This document shows, piece after piece, positions 16,053 to 27,100 of a DNA stretch of 64,000 nucleotides. Each line of letters opens with the position of its first letter. Position 1 is the stretch's first letter. Origin of the DNA: Schauerella fraxinea (lineage in GTDB: Bacteria > Pseudomonadota > Gammaproteobacteria > Burkholderiales > Burkholderiaceae_B); NCBI GenBank assembly GCA_030849965.1, contig JAVDKL010000001.1:2276554-2340553 (forward strand), read 5' to 3'. A program made the position numbers and the translations under genes. The notes under the pieces were generated by a model that worked only from the letters and a program-made list of their open reading frames with translations, was not told the DNA's origin and did no database searches.

Positions 16053-16525
16053 TCGAAAATCTCCTTCAACGGCGCTTCGTAGCGGGTGTGCACGAGGTGC
16101 ACCCATTCCGACTCGTCTTTCAGGTCGAGCACATGCAGCGTGAGCACGTTCTCGGGCGACAGGCCCACCCACACCGACCCCGGCGTATACGACAGGATGC
16201 ACGCCAGCACGGCAAGACCGTGCGGATCCTTCATCGACAGCGGGATCGTCATGAACCCGGAGGTGATCTTGCCGCGCGTCGGGCGCCAGATGATGCGAAA
16301 GACCGACACATTCGAGCGCGCCACATCCCAGAACACACGGCAGGCCAGGCCTAACGCCGTCAGCACTTTCTTCGGGTAGGCGCGCTTGGGCCGCAACGAA
16401 CCCGCAGCCCACGTGAAGAAGATCGCCAGCGCGCCGCCCAGCAGCATCTGCCCAGGCGAGATCGAATCGTTCAGCAGCGACCACATGATGAGCAGCGCCA
16501 CCGGCAGCAGTAGATATTTCATCAT
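16049..16525 (-). CDS. phaE: Cation/proton antiporter subunit E
   Basis: This subunit of about 158 residues starts MMKYLLLPVALLIMWSLLND, a hydrophobic N-terminal half, followed by the soluble MnhE domain containing ILSYTPGSVWVGLS and VHLVHTRYEAPLKEIFE. The start is one of two adjacent ATG codons (16525 or 16522) that overlap the phaD stop. MnhE is needed for assembly and activity of the complex; its detailed role is not known. Confidence 0.92.
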   Translation of the reverse strand: MMKYLLLPVALLIMWSLLNDSISPGQMLLGGALAIFFTWAAGSLRPKRAYPKKVLTALGLACRVFWDVARSNVSVFRIIWRPTRGKITSGFMTIPLSMKDPHGLAVLACILSYTPGSVWVGLSPENVLTLHVLDLKDESEWVHLVHTRYEAPLKEIFE

Positions 16526-18162
16526 GGCTGTACTCCATAACCGGGCAGGCGTTGCGACGGGGCACCGCGCACGGCCTCGACGTAATCTTTCGGACGATCC
16601 AACGATTGCGCCGCCGACGTCAGATAGCCCATGACGGGTCCGGCAAAGGCCGCCAGCGCGATACACAGGGCGATGAGTGCCGATACCGGCACCGCTTCGA
16701 CCAGCCGCAAACGCGGCGTCGTGCGATCGCCCGAACCCCAGAACACGCGCACGCCGGTGCGGCTCAATGCCACCACGCCCGCCAGACCGGAAATCAGGAT
16801 GCCGCCCATCAAGAGCCAGGCATCCAGCGGTGGGGTACTACCGTTGGCCGCCGTGATGGCGCCGGACAGGATCGAGAACTTGGCCACGAAGCCCGAAAGC
16901 GGCGGCAAGCCCGTAACGAGCAGGACGCACGACACAAAGGCCAGCCCCAGGAATGCCATCGCCGCTGGAATCGCCACGCCCACTACGTCATCCGACCGGT
17001 TTTCGGTATGCGGGTCGTCAAGATCGAACATATCGAGCGTGACGGCCAGCACGTTGGCGCCAAAGACCCGCGTGCGTTCGATCATCTCGATCAGCATATA
17101 GAACGCGGCCGTGGCCAATACCGAACTCAACAAGTAGAACAATGCCGGACCGGTGAGCGCCACGCCGGGCATGCCCAAGGTAGTGAGCAAGGTGCCCGAC
17201 GACACGATGACGCAATAGCCGACCACGCGCTCGAGTTGTTGCGCGGCCATCAGGCCGATCGCGCCGAACGCCAAGGTGGCGATACCGATAATGAACATCC
17301 ACTCCAGGCCAAACGCCGCCGGCGCGCCCGTGGGCAGCAGCAATGAGCCCAAGCGCAACAGCGCATAGATGCCGACCTTGGTCATGATGGTGAACATGGC
17401 GGCGACCGGCGCCGCGGCGCTGCCATAGCCCGCCGCCAACCAGAAGTTCATCGGCCAGGCGCCAGCCTTGACCAGGAAGGCCACGCTGAGAATCGCCGCG
17501 CCGGCTTCGTACAACTGACGGTCGCCCGTTGCCAGACTACCGGCGCGCATCGCCAGATCGGCCATATTGAGCGTGCCCGTCACGCCGTAGATCAACGCGA
17601 TGCCGATCAACAACAGGAACGAGGCCAGCAGATTGACGACGATATAGCGCAGCCCGGCGCGCACGCGCGTGGCGCCCGAACCGTGCAGGATCAGCCCATA
17701 GGACGCGGCCAGCAGCACTTCGAAAAACACGAACAGGTTGAACAGATCGCCCGTGAGGAACGCGCCGTTCAGACCCATCAGCAGGAACTGGAACAACGGC
17801 AGGAAGTGCACGCCCGCGCGATCCCAACGTGCCAGCGAAAACACCAAGGTCATGACGCCCAGCACCGCGCTCAGGCACAGCATGACGGCAGCAAGCCGAT
17901 CGACCACGAGCACGATGCCGAACGGCGCGGGCCAATCGCCCGGCAGATAGACGCCGATATCGTGAATCCAGTTCAGTCCCAGACGGCCGTCCGCGGCCAA
18001 CAGCAGCATCACGGCCACCGCGAGCTGCGCAACCACAGCAAGCAACGACAGCGCGTTGCGGCCGATACGGTGACCATCGCCGATCAAAAGCAACGCCGAC
18101 CCCGTCATCAACGGAATCACGATCGGCAATACCGGGAGGTGCATCATCAACGCATTCATCAT
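16522..18162 (-). CDS. phaD: Cation/proton antiporter subunit D
   Basis: The 546-residue integral membrane protein belongs to the proton-translocating family shared with complex I subunits NuoM/NuoN. About 14 helices are visible, with the Proton_antipo_M region (about residues 125-430). The segment LVKAGAWPMNFWLAAGYGSA carries the conserved buried lysine and the HL/NFWLP-like loop of this family. It forms, with the A subunit, the ion-moving core. Its start overlaps phaC by four bases. Confidence 0.93.
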   Translation of the reverse strand: MMNALMMHLPVLPIVIPLMTGSALLLIGDGHRIGRNALSLLAVVAQLAVAVMLLLAADGRLGLNWIHDIGVYLPGDWPAPFGIVLVVDRLAAVMLCLSAVLGVMTLVFSLARWDRAGVHFLPLFQFLLMGLNGAFLTGDLFNLFVFFEVLLAASYGLILHGSGATRVRAGLRYIVVNLLASFLLLIGIALIYGVTGTLNMADLAMRAGSLATGDRQLYEAGAAILSVAFLVKAGAWPMNFWLAAGYGSAAAPVAAMFTIMTKVGIYALLRLGSLLLPTGAPAAFGLEWMFIIGIATLAFGAIGLMAAQQLERVVGYCVIVSSGTLLTTLGMPGVALTGPALFYLLSSVLATAAFYMLIEMIERTRVFGANVLAVTLDMFDLDDPHTENRSDDVVGVAIPAAMAFLGLAFVSCVLLVTGLPPLSGFVAKFSILSGAITAANGSTPPLDAWLLMGGILISGLAGVVALSRTGVRVFWGSGDRTTPRLRLVEAVPVSALIALCIALAAFAGPVMGYLTSAAQSLDRPKDYVEAVRGAPSQRLPGYGVQP

Positions 18163-18503
18163 GCTTCGGGCTCCCTGCCGTCGACGTGGTCAGTGCCCGA
18201 GAACCCACGCGAGGCGAGCAGCACGACCAGGAAAAGCGCCGTGGTGGCAAAGCCGATCACAATCGCCGTCAGCACCAGGGCCTGGGGCAACGGATCCGCA
18301 TACTGCGCGGCATTGATGGGCGCGGATGCGTCGATCACCGGAGCGCGCCCGGTCCACAAGCGGCCCATGCCGAAGATGAAAAGATTGACGGCGTAGGACA
18401 CGAGCGACAAGCCCATGATGACCTGAAAGGTCCGCGGGCGCAGCAACAGCCAGATGCCCGAGCCCGCCAGCACGCCGATCGCCAATGCAAGTACCAATTC
18501 CAT
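18159..18503 (-). CDS. phaC: Cation/proton antiporter subunit C
   Basis: This 114-residue subunit resembles NuoK of complex I: three helices, with LRPRTFQVIMGLSLVSYAVN (residues ~22-41) and LPQALVLTAIVIGFATTAL near 73-91, the latter holding the family's conserved polar residues. It is read immediately after phaAB, whose stop lies at 18504, so start and stop abut. Within the complex it is thought to contribute to the proton path. Confidence 0.93.
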   Translation of the reverse strand: MELVLALAIGVLAGSGIWLLLRPRTFQVIMGLSLVSYAVNLFIFGMGRLWTGRAPVIDASAPINAAQYADPLPQALVLTAIVIGFATTALFLVVLLASRGFSGTDHVDGREPEA

Positions 18504-21458
18504 TTATGCCTCCCCTGGCGTTACGGCAGCGTGCGCGATGGCGGCCGCTGCGGCCTTGCGCTGCATCCGCAGCGATTGGTGGGCCAAAGCGACGAGGATC
18601 AGCACAGCGGCACCGATCACCAACATATACACACCGATGTCGAACAACAGCACGGTCGACAAATGAATATGACCGACCAGAGGCAATGCCACATCCCAGG
18701 CCATGGCCGTCAGGAAAGGCTTACCCATCACCCACGACATCAGCGCGGCGACGCCTGCGGACAGCAGCCCGAATGCAATCCATGCCTGCGGATGAATGCG
18801 GGTACGCGATTCGACCCAGATCACGCCGCCCACCATGTATTGAAGAATGACGGCCGTGGCCATGATCAGGCCGCCGACGAAACCGCCGCCCGGCAGATTG
18901 TGCCCACGAACCAGGAAGAACACCGACACCAGCGCCGCCACCGGCAGCAGCAGGCGCACCAGCACGGCGGGCACCATCATCTGGCCCACGGGCAGTTCGG
19001 CATCGATCACCTTGCGCGCAGCCTCTTCACGATCGGCCAGCGGCTCCAGACGCGGCGGCGTATCGCCGTCGTCATCCTGCTGTCGCTGCTGTACCGGCCG
19101 TTCCACACTCTCGGGTGGCGGACGGAAGCGTCTAAGCAAGGCATACACCGTCAACCCGACGATCCCGAGCACGGTGATCTCGCCCAGCGTATCGAAACCG
19201 CGGAAATCCACCAGCAGCACATTGACCACATTCGTGCCGCCGCCCAATTCGAGCGCATTCTCGACGAAAAAGGACGAGATGCCTTCGCCGGCGGGACGCG
19301 TCATCACGGCATAGGCCATCGCGGCCAGTCCGCCACCCGCCGCGATCGAGACGACCACATCACGCACCCGGCGGCCGCGCGCCCGCAGATCCACGTCCGC
19401 CTCGTCACCTTCGATGCGGCGCGGCAGCCAGCGCAGGCCCAGCAGAATCAGCACGACGGTCACGACTTCAACCGCCAATTGCGTAAGCGCCAGATCGGGC
19501 GCCGAGAACCACGCGAACGTGAGGCAGGTAATCAAACCGGCCGCGCCCGCCAACGTGAGCGCCGCCAACCGGTGGAACTTGGCCTGGAATGCCACGCCCA
19601 CGGCGCAAGCGCCGCCGATGGTCCACAACAAGGCGAACGCAGGATCGATGGTCGATGTATTGGCCCAGGCACCGCTCCAGCCACCGGCACGCAAAGGCAG
19701 CCAGGCCGACAGGAACGCGACGATCACGATGGACAGCAGTTGCACCTGCAGCCGATAGGTGGACACCCAGCCCAGCAACCAGGTCGAACCCGCCGTGAGG
19801 CTATCGAGAATGAACTCGAACGAGCGGCGGCCGTCGAGGCGGTAGATGAACGGTGCCCGACCGGGACGGGTGCGCTGCCAGTGCCGCAACGAATAATGAA
19901 TCAGCACGCCCAGCGCCATGGCGAGAAAGCTCATGGCAAGCGGCAGATTGAAACCATGCCACAGCGACAGGCTGTACTCGGGCAGGTTGCCCTCGCCCAG
20001 GATGCTGCGCGCCGCCACAGTCAACAGCGGACCGAGCGTATAGGCCGGCAGTATCCCGACGACCAGACAGATAAAGACCAGCAAGCCGCTGGGGACCAGC
20101 ATGAAGCGCGGCGGCTCATGCGGCGCGCGCGGCAGATCGGTCGCCGGCGGCCCGAAGAACACCTGCGCAATAAACCGCAGCGAGTAGGCCACGCTGAAGG
20201 CGCCTGCCACCGTGGCGGCAATCGGCAACCCAACGCGAGTGATCAGATCGCCACTGATGAAGGTGGTTTCGGCAAAGAACATTTCCTTGGAAATGAAGCC
20301 GTTGAGCAGCGGCACCCCGGCCATCGACGCTGCTGCGACCATGGCGAGCGTGGCCGTAATGGGCATGGCGCGATAGAGGCCGCGCAGGCGCGTCATATCT
20401 CGCGTACCGGTTTCGTGGTCGACGATCCCGGCCGCCATGAAAAGCGACGCCTTGAAGGTGGCGTGGTTGACCATGTGGAAAATCGCCGCGACCAGCCCCA
20501 GCGTGCTGTTCATCCCGAGCAGCAGGGTGATCAGCCCGAGGTGACTGATGGTGGAGTACGCCAGCACGCCCTTCATGTCGCGCTGGAAGATCGCCGCATA
20601 GGCGCCAATGAGCAGCGAGCACAACCCGGCGCCGCCGATGATCCAGAACCACTCGTCGGTTCCGGCCAGCACCGGCCAGAAGCGGGCCAGAAGAAAGACG
20701 CCCGCCTTGACCATGGTGGCCGAGTGCAGATAAGCCGAGACGGGCGTGGGCGCCGCCATCGCGTTGGGCAACCAGAACTGGAACGGGAACTGCGCGCTTT
20801 TGGTAAGCGCGCCAAGCGCCACCAGGATCAGGATGGCCGTATACCAGGGGTGATTGCGGACGATATCGCCCGATTGCAATACCGTGTCGAGATCGTAGCC
20901 GCCGGCCACATGGCCCAGCAGCAGCGCCCCGGCAAGCAAACATAAGCCACCGGTCGCTGTGACGGTCAGCGCCATGCGGGCGCCGCGCCGCGCATCGGCC
21001 CGGTGGTGCCAATAGGCGATCAGCATGAACGAGGAAAAACTGGTGAGTTCCCAGAACAACACCAGTTGAATCAGGTTGCCTGACAGCACCACGCCGAGCA
21101 TGGCGCCCATGAACGCCAGGAAAAACGAGAAAAAACGTGGCACGGGGTCTTCGGGCGACATGTAGTAGCGCGCGTAGAGGACCACCAGGGCACCCATCGC
21201 CGAGATGATGACCGTGAAGAGCCACGCATAGCCGTCCATCCGCAGATAGAAGTCCAGCCCGAGGGTGGGCGCCCACGGCACGATGACCCGCACCACGCCG
21301 CCACTGTTGACGTCGCCGAACTGCAATACCGCGAGTACGGTACAGATGACCGCCACCCCGCCCGCCAGCCATGCCTCGGCATTGCGCGCGTTCGACGGCA
21401 ATAGCGCGGCGCAGATGCTTCCGAGAAACGGCAGGACGAGAATGAGGATGAGCGACAT
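18504..21458 (-). CDS. phaAB: Fused cation/proton antiporter subunit A-B
   Basis: The 984-residue protein fuses the large NuoL-like MnhA subunit (proton_antipo_M domain about residues 125-400, then the C-terminal MnhA extension to about 790) to an MnhB domain (about 800-960, with LVRGHNLPGGGFVGGLIMA). Fusion of A and B marks the PhaAB group found in proteobacteria, as against the separate seven-gene Mrp of Bacillus. The ATG at 21458 follows CCGGAG and is the first gene of the operon; the promoter should lie in the 122-bp gap upstream. The operon would give resistance to Na+ or K+ and alkaline pH. Confidence 0.93.
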   Translation of the reverse strand: MSLILILVLPFLGSICAALLPSNARNAEAWLAGGVAVICTVLAVLQFGDVNSGGVVRVIVPWAPTLGLDFYLRMDGYAWLFTVIISAMGALVVLYARYYMSPEDPVPRFFSFFLAFMGAMLGVVLSGNLIQLVLFWELTSFSSFMLIAYWHHRADARRGARMALTVTATGGLCLLAGALLLGHVAGGYDLDTVLQSGDIVRNHPWYTAILILVALGALTKSAQFPFQFWLPNAMAAPTPVSAYLHSATMVKAGVFLLARFWPVLAGTDEWFWIIGGAGLCSLLIGAYAAIFQRDMKGVLAYSTISHLGLITLLLGMNSTLGLVAAIFHMVNHATFKASLFMAAGIVDHETGTRDMTRLRGLYRAMPITATLAMVAAASMAGVPLLNGFISKEMFFAETTFISGDLITRVGLPIAATVAGAFSVAYSLRFIAQVFFGPPATDLPRAPHEPPRFMLVPSGLLVFICLVVGILPAYTLGPLLTVAARSILGEGNLPEYSLSLWHGFNLPLAMSFLAMALGVLIHYSLRHWQRTRPGRAPFIYRLDGRRSFEFILDSLTAGSTWLLGWVSTYRLQVQLLSIVIVAFLSAWLPLRAGGWSGAWANTSTIDPAFALLWTIGGACAVGVAFQAKFHRLAALTLAGAAGLITCLTFAWFSAPDLALTQLAVEVVTVVLILLGLRWLPRRIEGDEADVDLRARGRRVRDVVVSIAAGGGLAAMAYAVMTRPAGEGISSFFVENALELGGGTNVVNVLLVDFRGFDTLGEITVLGIVGLTVYALLRRFRPPPESVERPVQQRQQDDDGDTPPRLEPLADREEAARKVIDAELPVGQMMVPAVLVRLLLPVAALVSVFFLVRGHNLPGGGFVGGLIMATAVILQYMVGGVIWVESRTRIHPQAWIAFGLLSAGVAALMSWVMGKPFLTAMAWDVALPLVGHIHLSTVLLFDIGVYMLVIGAAVLILVALAHQSLRMQRKAAAAAIAHAAVTPGEA

Positions 21459-21580
21459 GGAACTCCGGATTCAGCCAGGCTTACAAAAAGTTGAACGCAA
21501 CCGCAAGAGTCTAAATCATCCCCGGGGCACTGCTGTGTCAACAGCGTGTCCGAAAGATTGCACCCACGGCATGAGGGAGA

Positions 21581-22708
21581 TTAGTGGACGCCGGGCGCGA
21601 GTGCGCGCGGCATGGATATTTCAAAGATCGTCCCGGCAGCGGGCGATGACGTTGCCGTCACATCGCCACCGTGGGCTACTGCAAACTTCTTGACGATGAA
21701 CAGGCCAAGTCCGAGACCGCGATGCCCATTGTTTTCGTTCTCTCCCGAACGGAAAAGTTCGAATACGTGAGGCAACTGGCCGGTGGGAATTGACCCGCCG
21801 TTTTGTACACTGACCGTAATACGCTCCGGCGCAGACCCATCGACTCGCAAGCGTATCGGTGCATCCGGCGTACCGTGCTGCATCGCATTGCCGACCAGAT
21901 TGGAGATCATTTGCGAGAACCGGTCGACATCGACCTCACCCTGCACATCACCCGCCTGTTCGAATTCTATACGGGCCGCACCATCGCCGGCCGCCTCCAT
22001 TTCGTCCACGATCGCGCCGCAGAGTTCCGCGTAATCGGCCGAACACACGTTCAAACGCAATCCTTGGGAGCGAATTCGGGCCAAATCCAGCAACTGCTCG
22101 ACCATGTTGCCCATACGCCGTGTGGTCGTCTGGATACGGCGAGCCGTACGCGTGACGCCGGGATCGCCCGACATTTTAAGCAAGACCGCGGCGCCATTGG
22201 CCACCGACGACAGCGGATTGCGCAGATCGTGGCTCAGGACGGCCGTGAACATTTCATTGAGTTTAAGCGCTTGCGTCAGCTCTTCGAGTTGCGCGGCCAA
22301 CTGCTTTTTCTGGCGATCCAACGCCACAAAGACGCCGACCTTGCTTTGCAAGACGCCTGCGTCGATCGGCTTATAGAGGAAATCGACCGCCCCGGCGCCG
22401 TATCCCTTGAAGAATTTTTCCGGCTCGCGCGCAGCCGCCGTCAGGAAAATCAGCGGGATGGCGCGCGTGCGCTCGCTGCCGCGAATCAACGACGCCAGCT
22501 CGAAACCGTCCATATTCGGCATCTGCACGTCGAGCAGTGCCAGTGCCACGTCGTGCACCAGCAGCAGTTCGAGCGCCGCTATGCCGGAAGTCGCCTTCAG
22601 CACCGTTACATCAGGGCCGGCGATCAACGCTTCGATCGCCGTCAGGTTCTGCTCGACGTCATCGACGACCAGAACATTCACATTTGTTGCCACGCTTTCC
22701 TTTTCCAT
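21581..22708 (-). CDS. Receiver-histidine kinase (REC-HisKA-HATPase)
   Basis: This soluble 375-residue protein starts with a receiver domain (D60 in LALLDVQMPNMDG) followed by a kinase core: H160 in VLSHDLRNPLSS, then a HATPase with NLVGNAMQHG and GLGLGLFIVKKF. It has no membrane segment or sensor, so its input is phosphorylation of its receiver, presumably by the large hybrid kinase at the head of the same operon. It is the last of four co-oriented signalling genes, six bases after CheB. The output partner is not evident. Confidence 0.9.
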   Translation of the reverse strand: MEKESVATNVNVLVVDDVEQNLTAIEALIAGPDVTVLKATSGIAALELLLVHDVALALLDVQMPNMDGFELASLIRGSERTRAIPLIFLTAAAREPEKFFKGYGAGAVDFLYKPIDAGVLQSKVGVFVALDRQKKQLAAQLEELTQALKLNEMFTAVLSHDLRNPLSSVANGAAVLLKMSGDPGVTRTARRIQTTTRRMGNMVEQLLDLARIRSQGLRLNVCSADYAELCGAIVDEMEAAGDGAARIEFEQAGDVQGEVDVDRFSQMISNLVGNAMQHGTPDAPIRLRVDGSAPERITVSVQNGGSIPTGQLPHVFELFRSGENENNGHRGLGLGLFIVKKFAVAHGGDVTATSSPAAGTIFEISMPRALAPGVH

Positions 22709-22714
22709 TTCTTA

Positions 22715-23290
22715 TCAGGTACGACTCGCGAGGCGCGACAAATTTGCCGCCAAACTACTCAATTCTAATATGTCATCCGCGCCGGCAATGTCGATCGCCG
22801 CGCGTGGCATGGTGGCCGACCTCGCCGTGTCGGGATCTTGAACCCAGGCACGACCGCCCTGCGCGCGAATAGTACGCAGGCCGATAGCACCATCGGCGCT
22901 CGCGCCCGTGAGCACAATGCCCAGCATACGGCTGCCGTAAGTATCCGCGGCCGATTCGAAAAGCATATCGATCGAGGGCCGCGAATAATGCACCGCAGCG
23001 TCTACGGATAATGCAAACGTGCCATCCGGCTCAACCAGAAGATGATAATCGGCAGGCGCGAAATATACCTTCCCGGACAAAATCGCATCTTTATCGCCTG
23101 CCTCGACCACCGGCAAACTGCACCGTTCGGCAAACAATGCCGGCATGGGGTTGGGACGACCCGGCGGAATATGCAACACGACCGCAATCGCCACCGGAAA
23201 ATCCGGCGGCAGCGCTTGCAGCAGCACACTCAACGCTTCGACGCCCCCCGCGGATGCGCCCACTGCAACGAATTCGATATCAGACGGCAT
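22715..23290 (-). CDS. CheB-type methylesterase catalytic domain
   Basis: The 191-residue protein is a CheB catalytic domain without the usual N-terminal receiver. The triad is visible: S13 in VGASAGG, H40 in VLHIPPG and D133 in LTGASADGA. CheB removes methyl groups from glutamate esters or deamidates glutamines on chemoreceptors. No chemoreceptor, CheA or CheW gene is near; instead it follows CheR in a hybrid-kinase operon. In this context the pair more likely modifies or signals through the kinase than through flagellar chemotaxis. Confidence 0.9.
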   Translation of the reverse strand: MPSDIEFVAVGASAGGVEALSVLLQALPPDFPVAIAVVLHIPPGRPNPMPALFAERCSLPVVEAGDKDAILSGKVYFAPADYHLLVEPDGTFALSVDAAVHYSRPSIDMLFESAADTYGSRMLGIVLTGASADGAIGLRTIRAQGGRAWVQDPDTARSATMPRAAIDIAGADDILELSSLAANLSRLASRT

Positions 23291-23320
23291 ATCTTGAATG
23301 CATGGGAAACGGTGGTTTGA

Positions 23321-24142
23321 TCACAAACGTTGATAGATTTTTTCGCTGGCAGACACTTCGGCAAATTGGTCCGCCTGCGCAGTAAACCGCAGGCTTTCCT
23401 TGGAGCCCAACCCTAGAAATCCCCGATGCACGAGCGCCTCATGGAACAAATGCGCGGCACGATCCTGCAAGGCGCGATTGAAGTAAATCAGCACATTGCG
23501 GCAGGAGACGAGATGGACTTCCGAAAACACACTATCCGTGGCCAGACTGTGATCTGCAAACACCACATGCTGTCTCAGATTGCGTCCGAATATAGCATTA
23601 TGCGCATTTGCAGTGTAATAGTCGGCCAATGAACCTGTGCCACCACTGCGCATATAGTTGCGGCTGAACTGGGCGATTCGGTCCAAATCATAAATACCGG
23701 TTTCGGCAATTTTGAGTGAATCGGAATTAATGTCGGTCGCGTAAATCAGCGTGCGATCCAATAATCCTTCCTCGGCCAGCAATATCGCCAACGACCATAC
23801 TTCCTCGCCGGTACTGCAACCCGCCACCCACACTTTTACCGAGGCATAGGTTCGCAATACCGGGACGACCTCCCGGCGCAGGGCCAGGAAGTACTCGGGA
23901 TCGCGGAACATCTCGCTGACCTGTACTGTGAAATATTGCAGCATCTGCGCGAACACAGCCGGATCGTGCAGGATCTTGTGCTGCAACGCCGACACCGTCG
24001 CGCATTCGAACCGTTCCATCGCGTGTCGCACACGGCGCCGCATCGACGCCACCGAATAATCACGAAAATCGTGTTGGTAGCGCAGATACACCCCCTCCAG
24101 CAGCAAGCGGAGCTCGATATCGAAGAGGTTTTTCGGCGGCAT
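23321..24142 (-). CDS. CheR-type protein-glutamate O-methyltransferase
   Basis: This 273-residue protein has the small helical CheR N-terminal domain (residues ~5-75) and the SAM-binding domain with KVWVAGCSTGEEVWSLAI at about 103-120 and the later HLVSCRNVLIYFN segment. It transfers methyl groups from S-adenosylmethionine to glutamate side chains. Its ATG directly follows the TAA of the hybrid kinase (TAAATG), showing tight translational coupling. Without chemoreceptors nearby, its substrate is open; the coiled-coil region of the kinase is a candidate. Confidence 0.9.
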   Translation of the reverse strand: MPPKNLFDIELRLLLEGVYLRYQHDFRDYSVASMRRRVRHAMERFECATVSALQHKILHDPAVFAQMLQYFTVQVSEMFRDPEYFLALRREVVPVLRTYASVKVWVAGCSTGEEVWSLAILLAEEGLLDRTLIYATDINSDSLKIAETGIYDLDRIAQFSRNYMRSGGTGSLADYYTANAHNAIFGRNLRQHVVFADHSLATDSVFSEVHLVSCRNVLIYFNRALQDRAAHLFHEALVHRGFLGLGSKESLRFTAQADQFAEVSASEKIYQRL

Positions 24143-27100
24143 TTACTTGGACATCCACACGCGGCAAAGGGACACCAGCTTATCGACGTCGATCGGCTTG
24201 GCGATGTAATCGTTGGCGCCCGCTTCCAGGCAATTGCGGCGATCGTCGGCCATGGCCTTGGCGGTCAACGCAATGATGGGCAACTGCTCGAAGCGCCGGT
24301 CGCGCCTGATATGCCGCATGGCAGTCAGCCCGTCCATCTCGGGCATCATCAGATCCATCAACACCAGATCGGCTTCGCCATTGCCCTGCAGGTATTCGAC
24401 CGCTTCACGGCCGTTGCGGGTGATGACCAACTGCGCCCCTAACGGCTCCAGAATCCGCGACAGCGCGAAAATATTGCGCACATCGTCCTCGGCCAGCAGA
24501 ATCTTGCGGCCTTCGAATACCGTGTCGCGCTGCCGCGCTTGCAGCAGCAACTTTTGTTGATCGGGCGGCAAGGTGGCTTCGACCCGATGCAGGAAGAGGC
24601 TTACTTCATCCATCAAACGCTCGGGCGACTTCGCTCCCTTGATGATGATCGAGCGCGAGTAACGGCGCAGGCGCTGTTCTTCGTCGCGGCTCAAGGCCCG
24701 GCCCGTGTAGACGATCACCGGCGGGAAAGCATATTTGCCGCCGCTGGCCATTTGTTCGAGCAGTTCGTAGCCGGAGGCATCCGGGAGCATCAGGTCCATG
24801 ACCACGCAATCGAATGAGCGCTCCGACACCTGCTTGAGCGCTTCCGCCCCTGTCGCCGCGCCCACGATCTCGACGTCGTCCGCCTTCAACAGCAGCGTGA
24901 TGTTTTCGCGCAGCGTTTCGTCGTCTTCCACGACCAGCACGCGCCGGGGACCCGATTTGAGCTTTTCCTCGACTTTGGCGAACGCCTCCATCAGCTCCTC
25001 GCGGGCGACGGGTTTGAGCGCATAGCCGATCGCGCCCAGCTCCAGCGCCGTCTGCGTGTGATCCTCGACGGACAACATATGGATGGGAATGTGCCGCGTC
25101 TCGGGATCGCGCTTGAGCTGATCCAGAATGCTCAACCCGGATTGATCGGGAAGATTGACGTCGAGCAGAATGCCGGCGGGCACCAGCTCGCGCGCCAGCT
25201 TCATCGCCTCGTCGCCGGAAATGGCGTGCACGAAATCGAAATTAAGGTCCCGCGCCAGATCGCGGATCACGGCGGCAAAGCGCTCGTCGTCTTCGATCAG
25301 CAAAATCAGGCGTTCGCGCCGCATCTTGACGCCTGCGGCACGTTGGGTTGCAGTGTGTGCAAGCTCCGCCACGGTGGGCGGCGCAGCCTCGGGCTGCGTC
25401 GAGAGCATCCCGGCAAACGAGCCGGCATTGCCGCGCGCCGCAGCGTGGGACGCGCCGTTCGTGTTCGAATCCGCACCGTCTGCCGTACCGCTACGCCGCG
25501 TGTGCACGCCGTCGGTCGGCCGCAGCATCGGTTCGAGCGACGCCATCGCGGCGCCACGAATGGCACTGCTCGCACTGTTTCGATCGTCTGCGCTGTCGGC
25601 CTGGCGGTCGTCCGCCTCCGCTGGCCCGGTCTCGAGCTCGATCGCGACCTGAACGGTGAACACACTACCTTCACCGGCGGTGCTCTGGACGGCGATATCG
25701 CCCCCCAGACGGCGCGCCAGTTCGCGCGAAATCGACAACCCCAGCCCGGTACCGCCATATTTGCGGCTGGTGGTGCCGTCCGCCTGGCGGAACGCTTCAA
25801 AAATCACCTGCTGCTGGGCGTCAGGGATACCGATGCCCGAGTCCCGCACGGCAAACGCGACCTTGCCCGCCGCGCCCGACTTCACGCGCAAACGCACGCT
25901 GCCCTGTTCGGTGAACTTGAAGGCGTTGGAGAGCAGGTTCTTCAGAATTTGCTGCAGCCGTTGACGGTCGGTCACGAGTGACGTGGGCGCATCGTCGTCG
26001 ACCTCGATCGTAAACGCCAGACCGCGATCGGCTGCGATCGGCGCGAATTGCTGCCGCATCGGCTCGAGCAATCCCACCAAAGACATCGGCTCGGGATCGA
26101 GATCCACATGGCCCGCCTCGATCTTGGACAAATCGAGAATATCGTTGATGAGCGTGAGCAAATCGTTATTGGAGGCATGAATGGTCTGCGCATATTCGCG
26201 CACTTGCTCCGCGCTCAAACTGGATTTCGCATCGGACAGGATTTGCGACAGGATCAGCGAACTGTTCAACGGCGTACGCAGCTCGTGCGACATATTGGCC
26301 AGGAACTCGGACTTGTATTGATTGGCCCGCGTCAGCTCTTGCGCGTTGACCTGCAGCGTGCGCTGCGCGGCCATCAGATCCTGCTTCTGCCGATCCAGCC
26401 GCTGCGTATGCTCCTCGAGCTGAACGTTGGTTTGCTCGAGCTCGGCATGCTGATTTTCCAGACGGGCCTGCGACTCGCGCAACGCCCGGCCTTGCTCTTC
26501 GAGCTCTTCGTTGGAGACGCGCAGTTCTTCCTGCTGCACCTGCAATTCTTCGCTCTGCCGCTGGGTTTGCTCCAGAAGCGCCTTCAGGTGCTCACGATAC
26601 GCGGCTGCCCGAATGGCCACGCCCACCGTCTCGCCGACCAGTTCAAGAAACTCGCGTTTATCTTCGAGCCGGGCGTCGCGCTGCACGAAACCCAACTCGA
26701 TCACACCCAGCGGTCGCTTGTCGACCGTGATCGGCACCACCACCAGATGACGGGGGGCCGTTTCACCCAACATCGATTGCACCCGCACGTAATGATCCGG
26801 CAGATCGCGCACGATGATGGATTCGCCGCTACGGGCCACTTCTGCGGCCAGATTGCTGCCCGGACTGCCTTGTCCAGCGGCGACCACTTGCCCGTCCACC
26901 CCAAACGTGCCGGCCGGCACCAGCGTGCCCCGCTCAAGCCGTTGCATCACGCCGATCTGGGCATTCAGATACCGCGCCAACGTGGCCAGTACCGCGCGGC
27001 CGGCGGTGTCTACGTCGGGCTCACCCAGCAAACTGGAACCCACCTGGGTTTGACCGGATTGCAGCCACAACAACCGGCGTGCCTGCATGCGCTCGCCGAT

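Noticed and set aside
18186-20945. Plus-strand open frame of about 920 codons
   Set aside because: Antisense to phaC and phaAB; low-complexity His/Gln/Arg content and no membrane or catalytic motifs.
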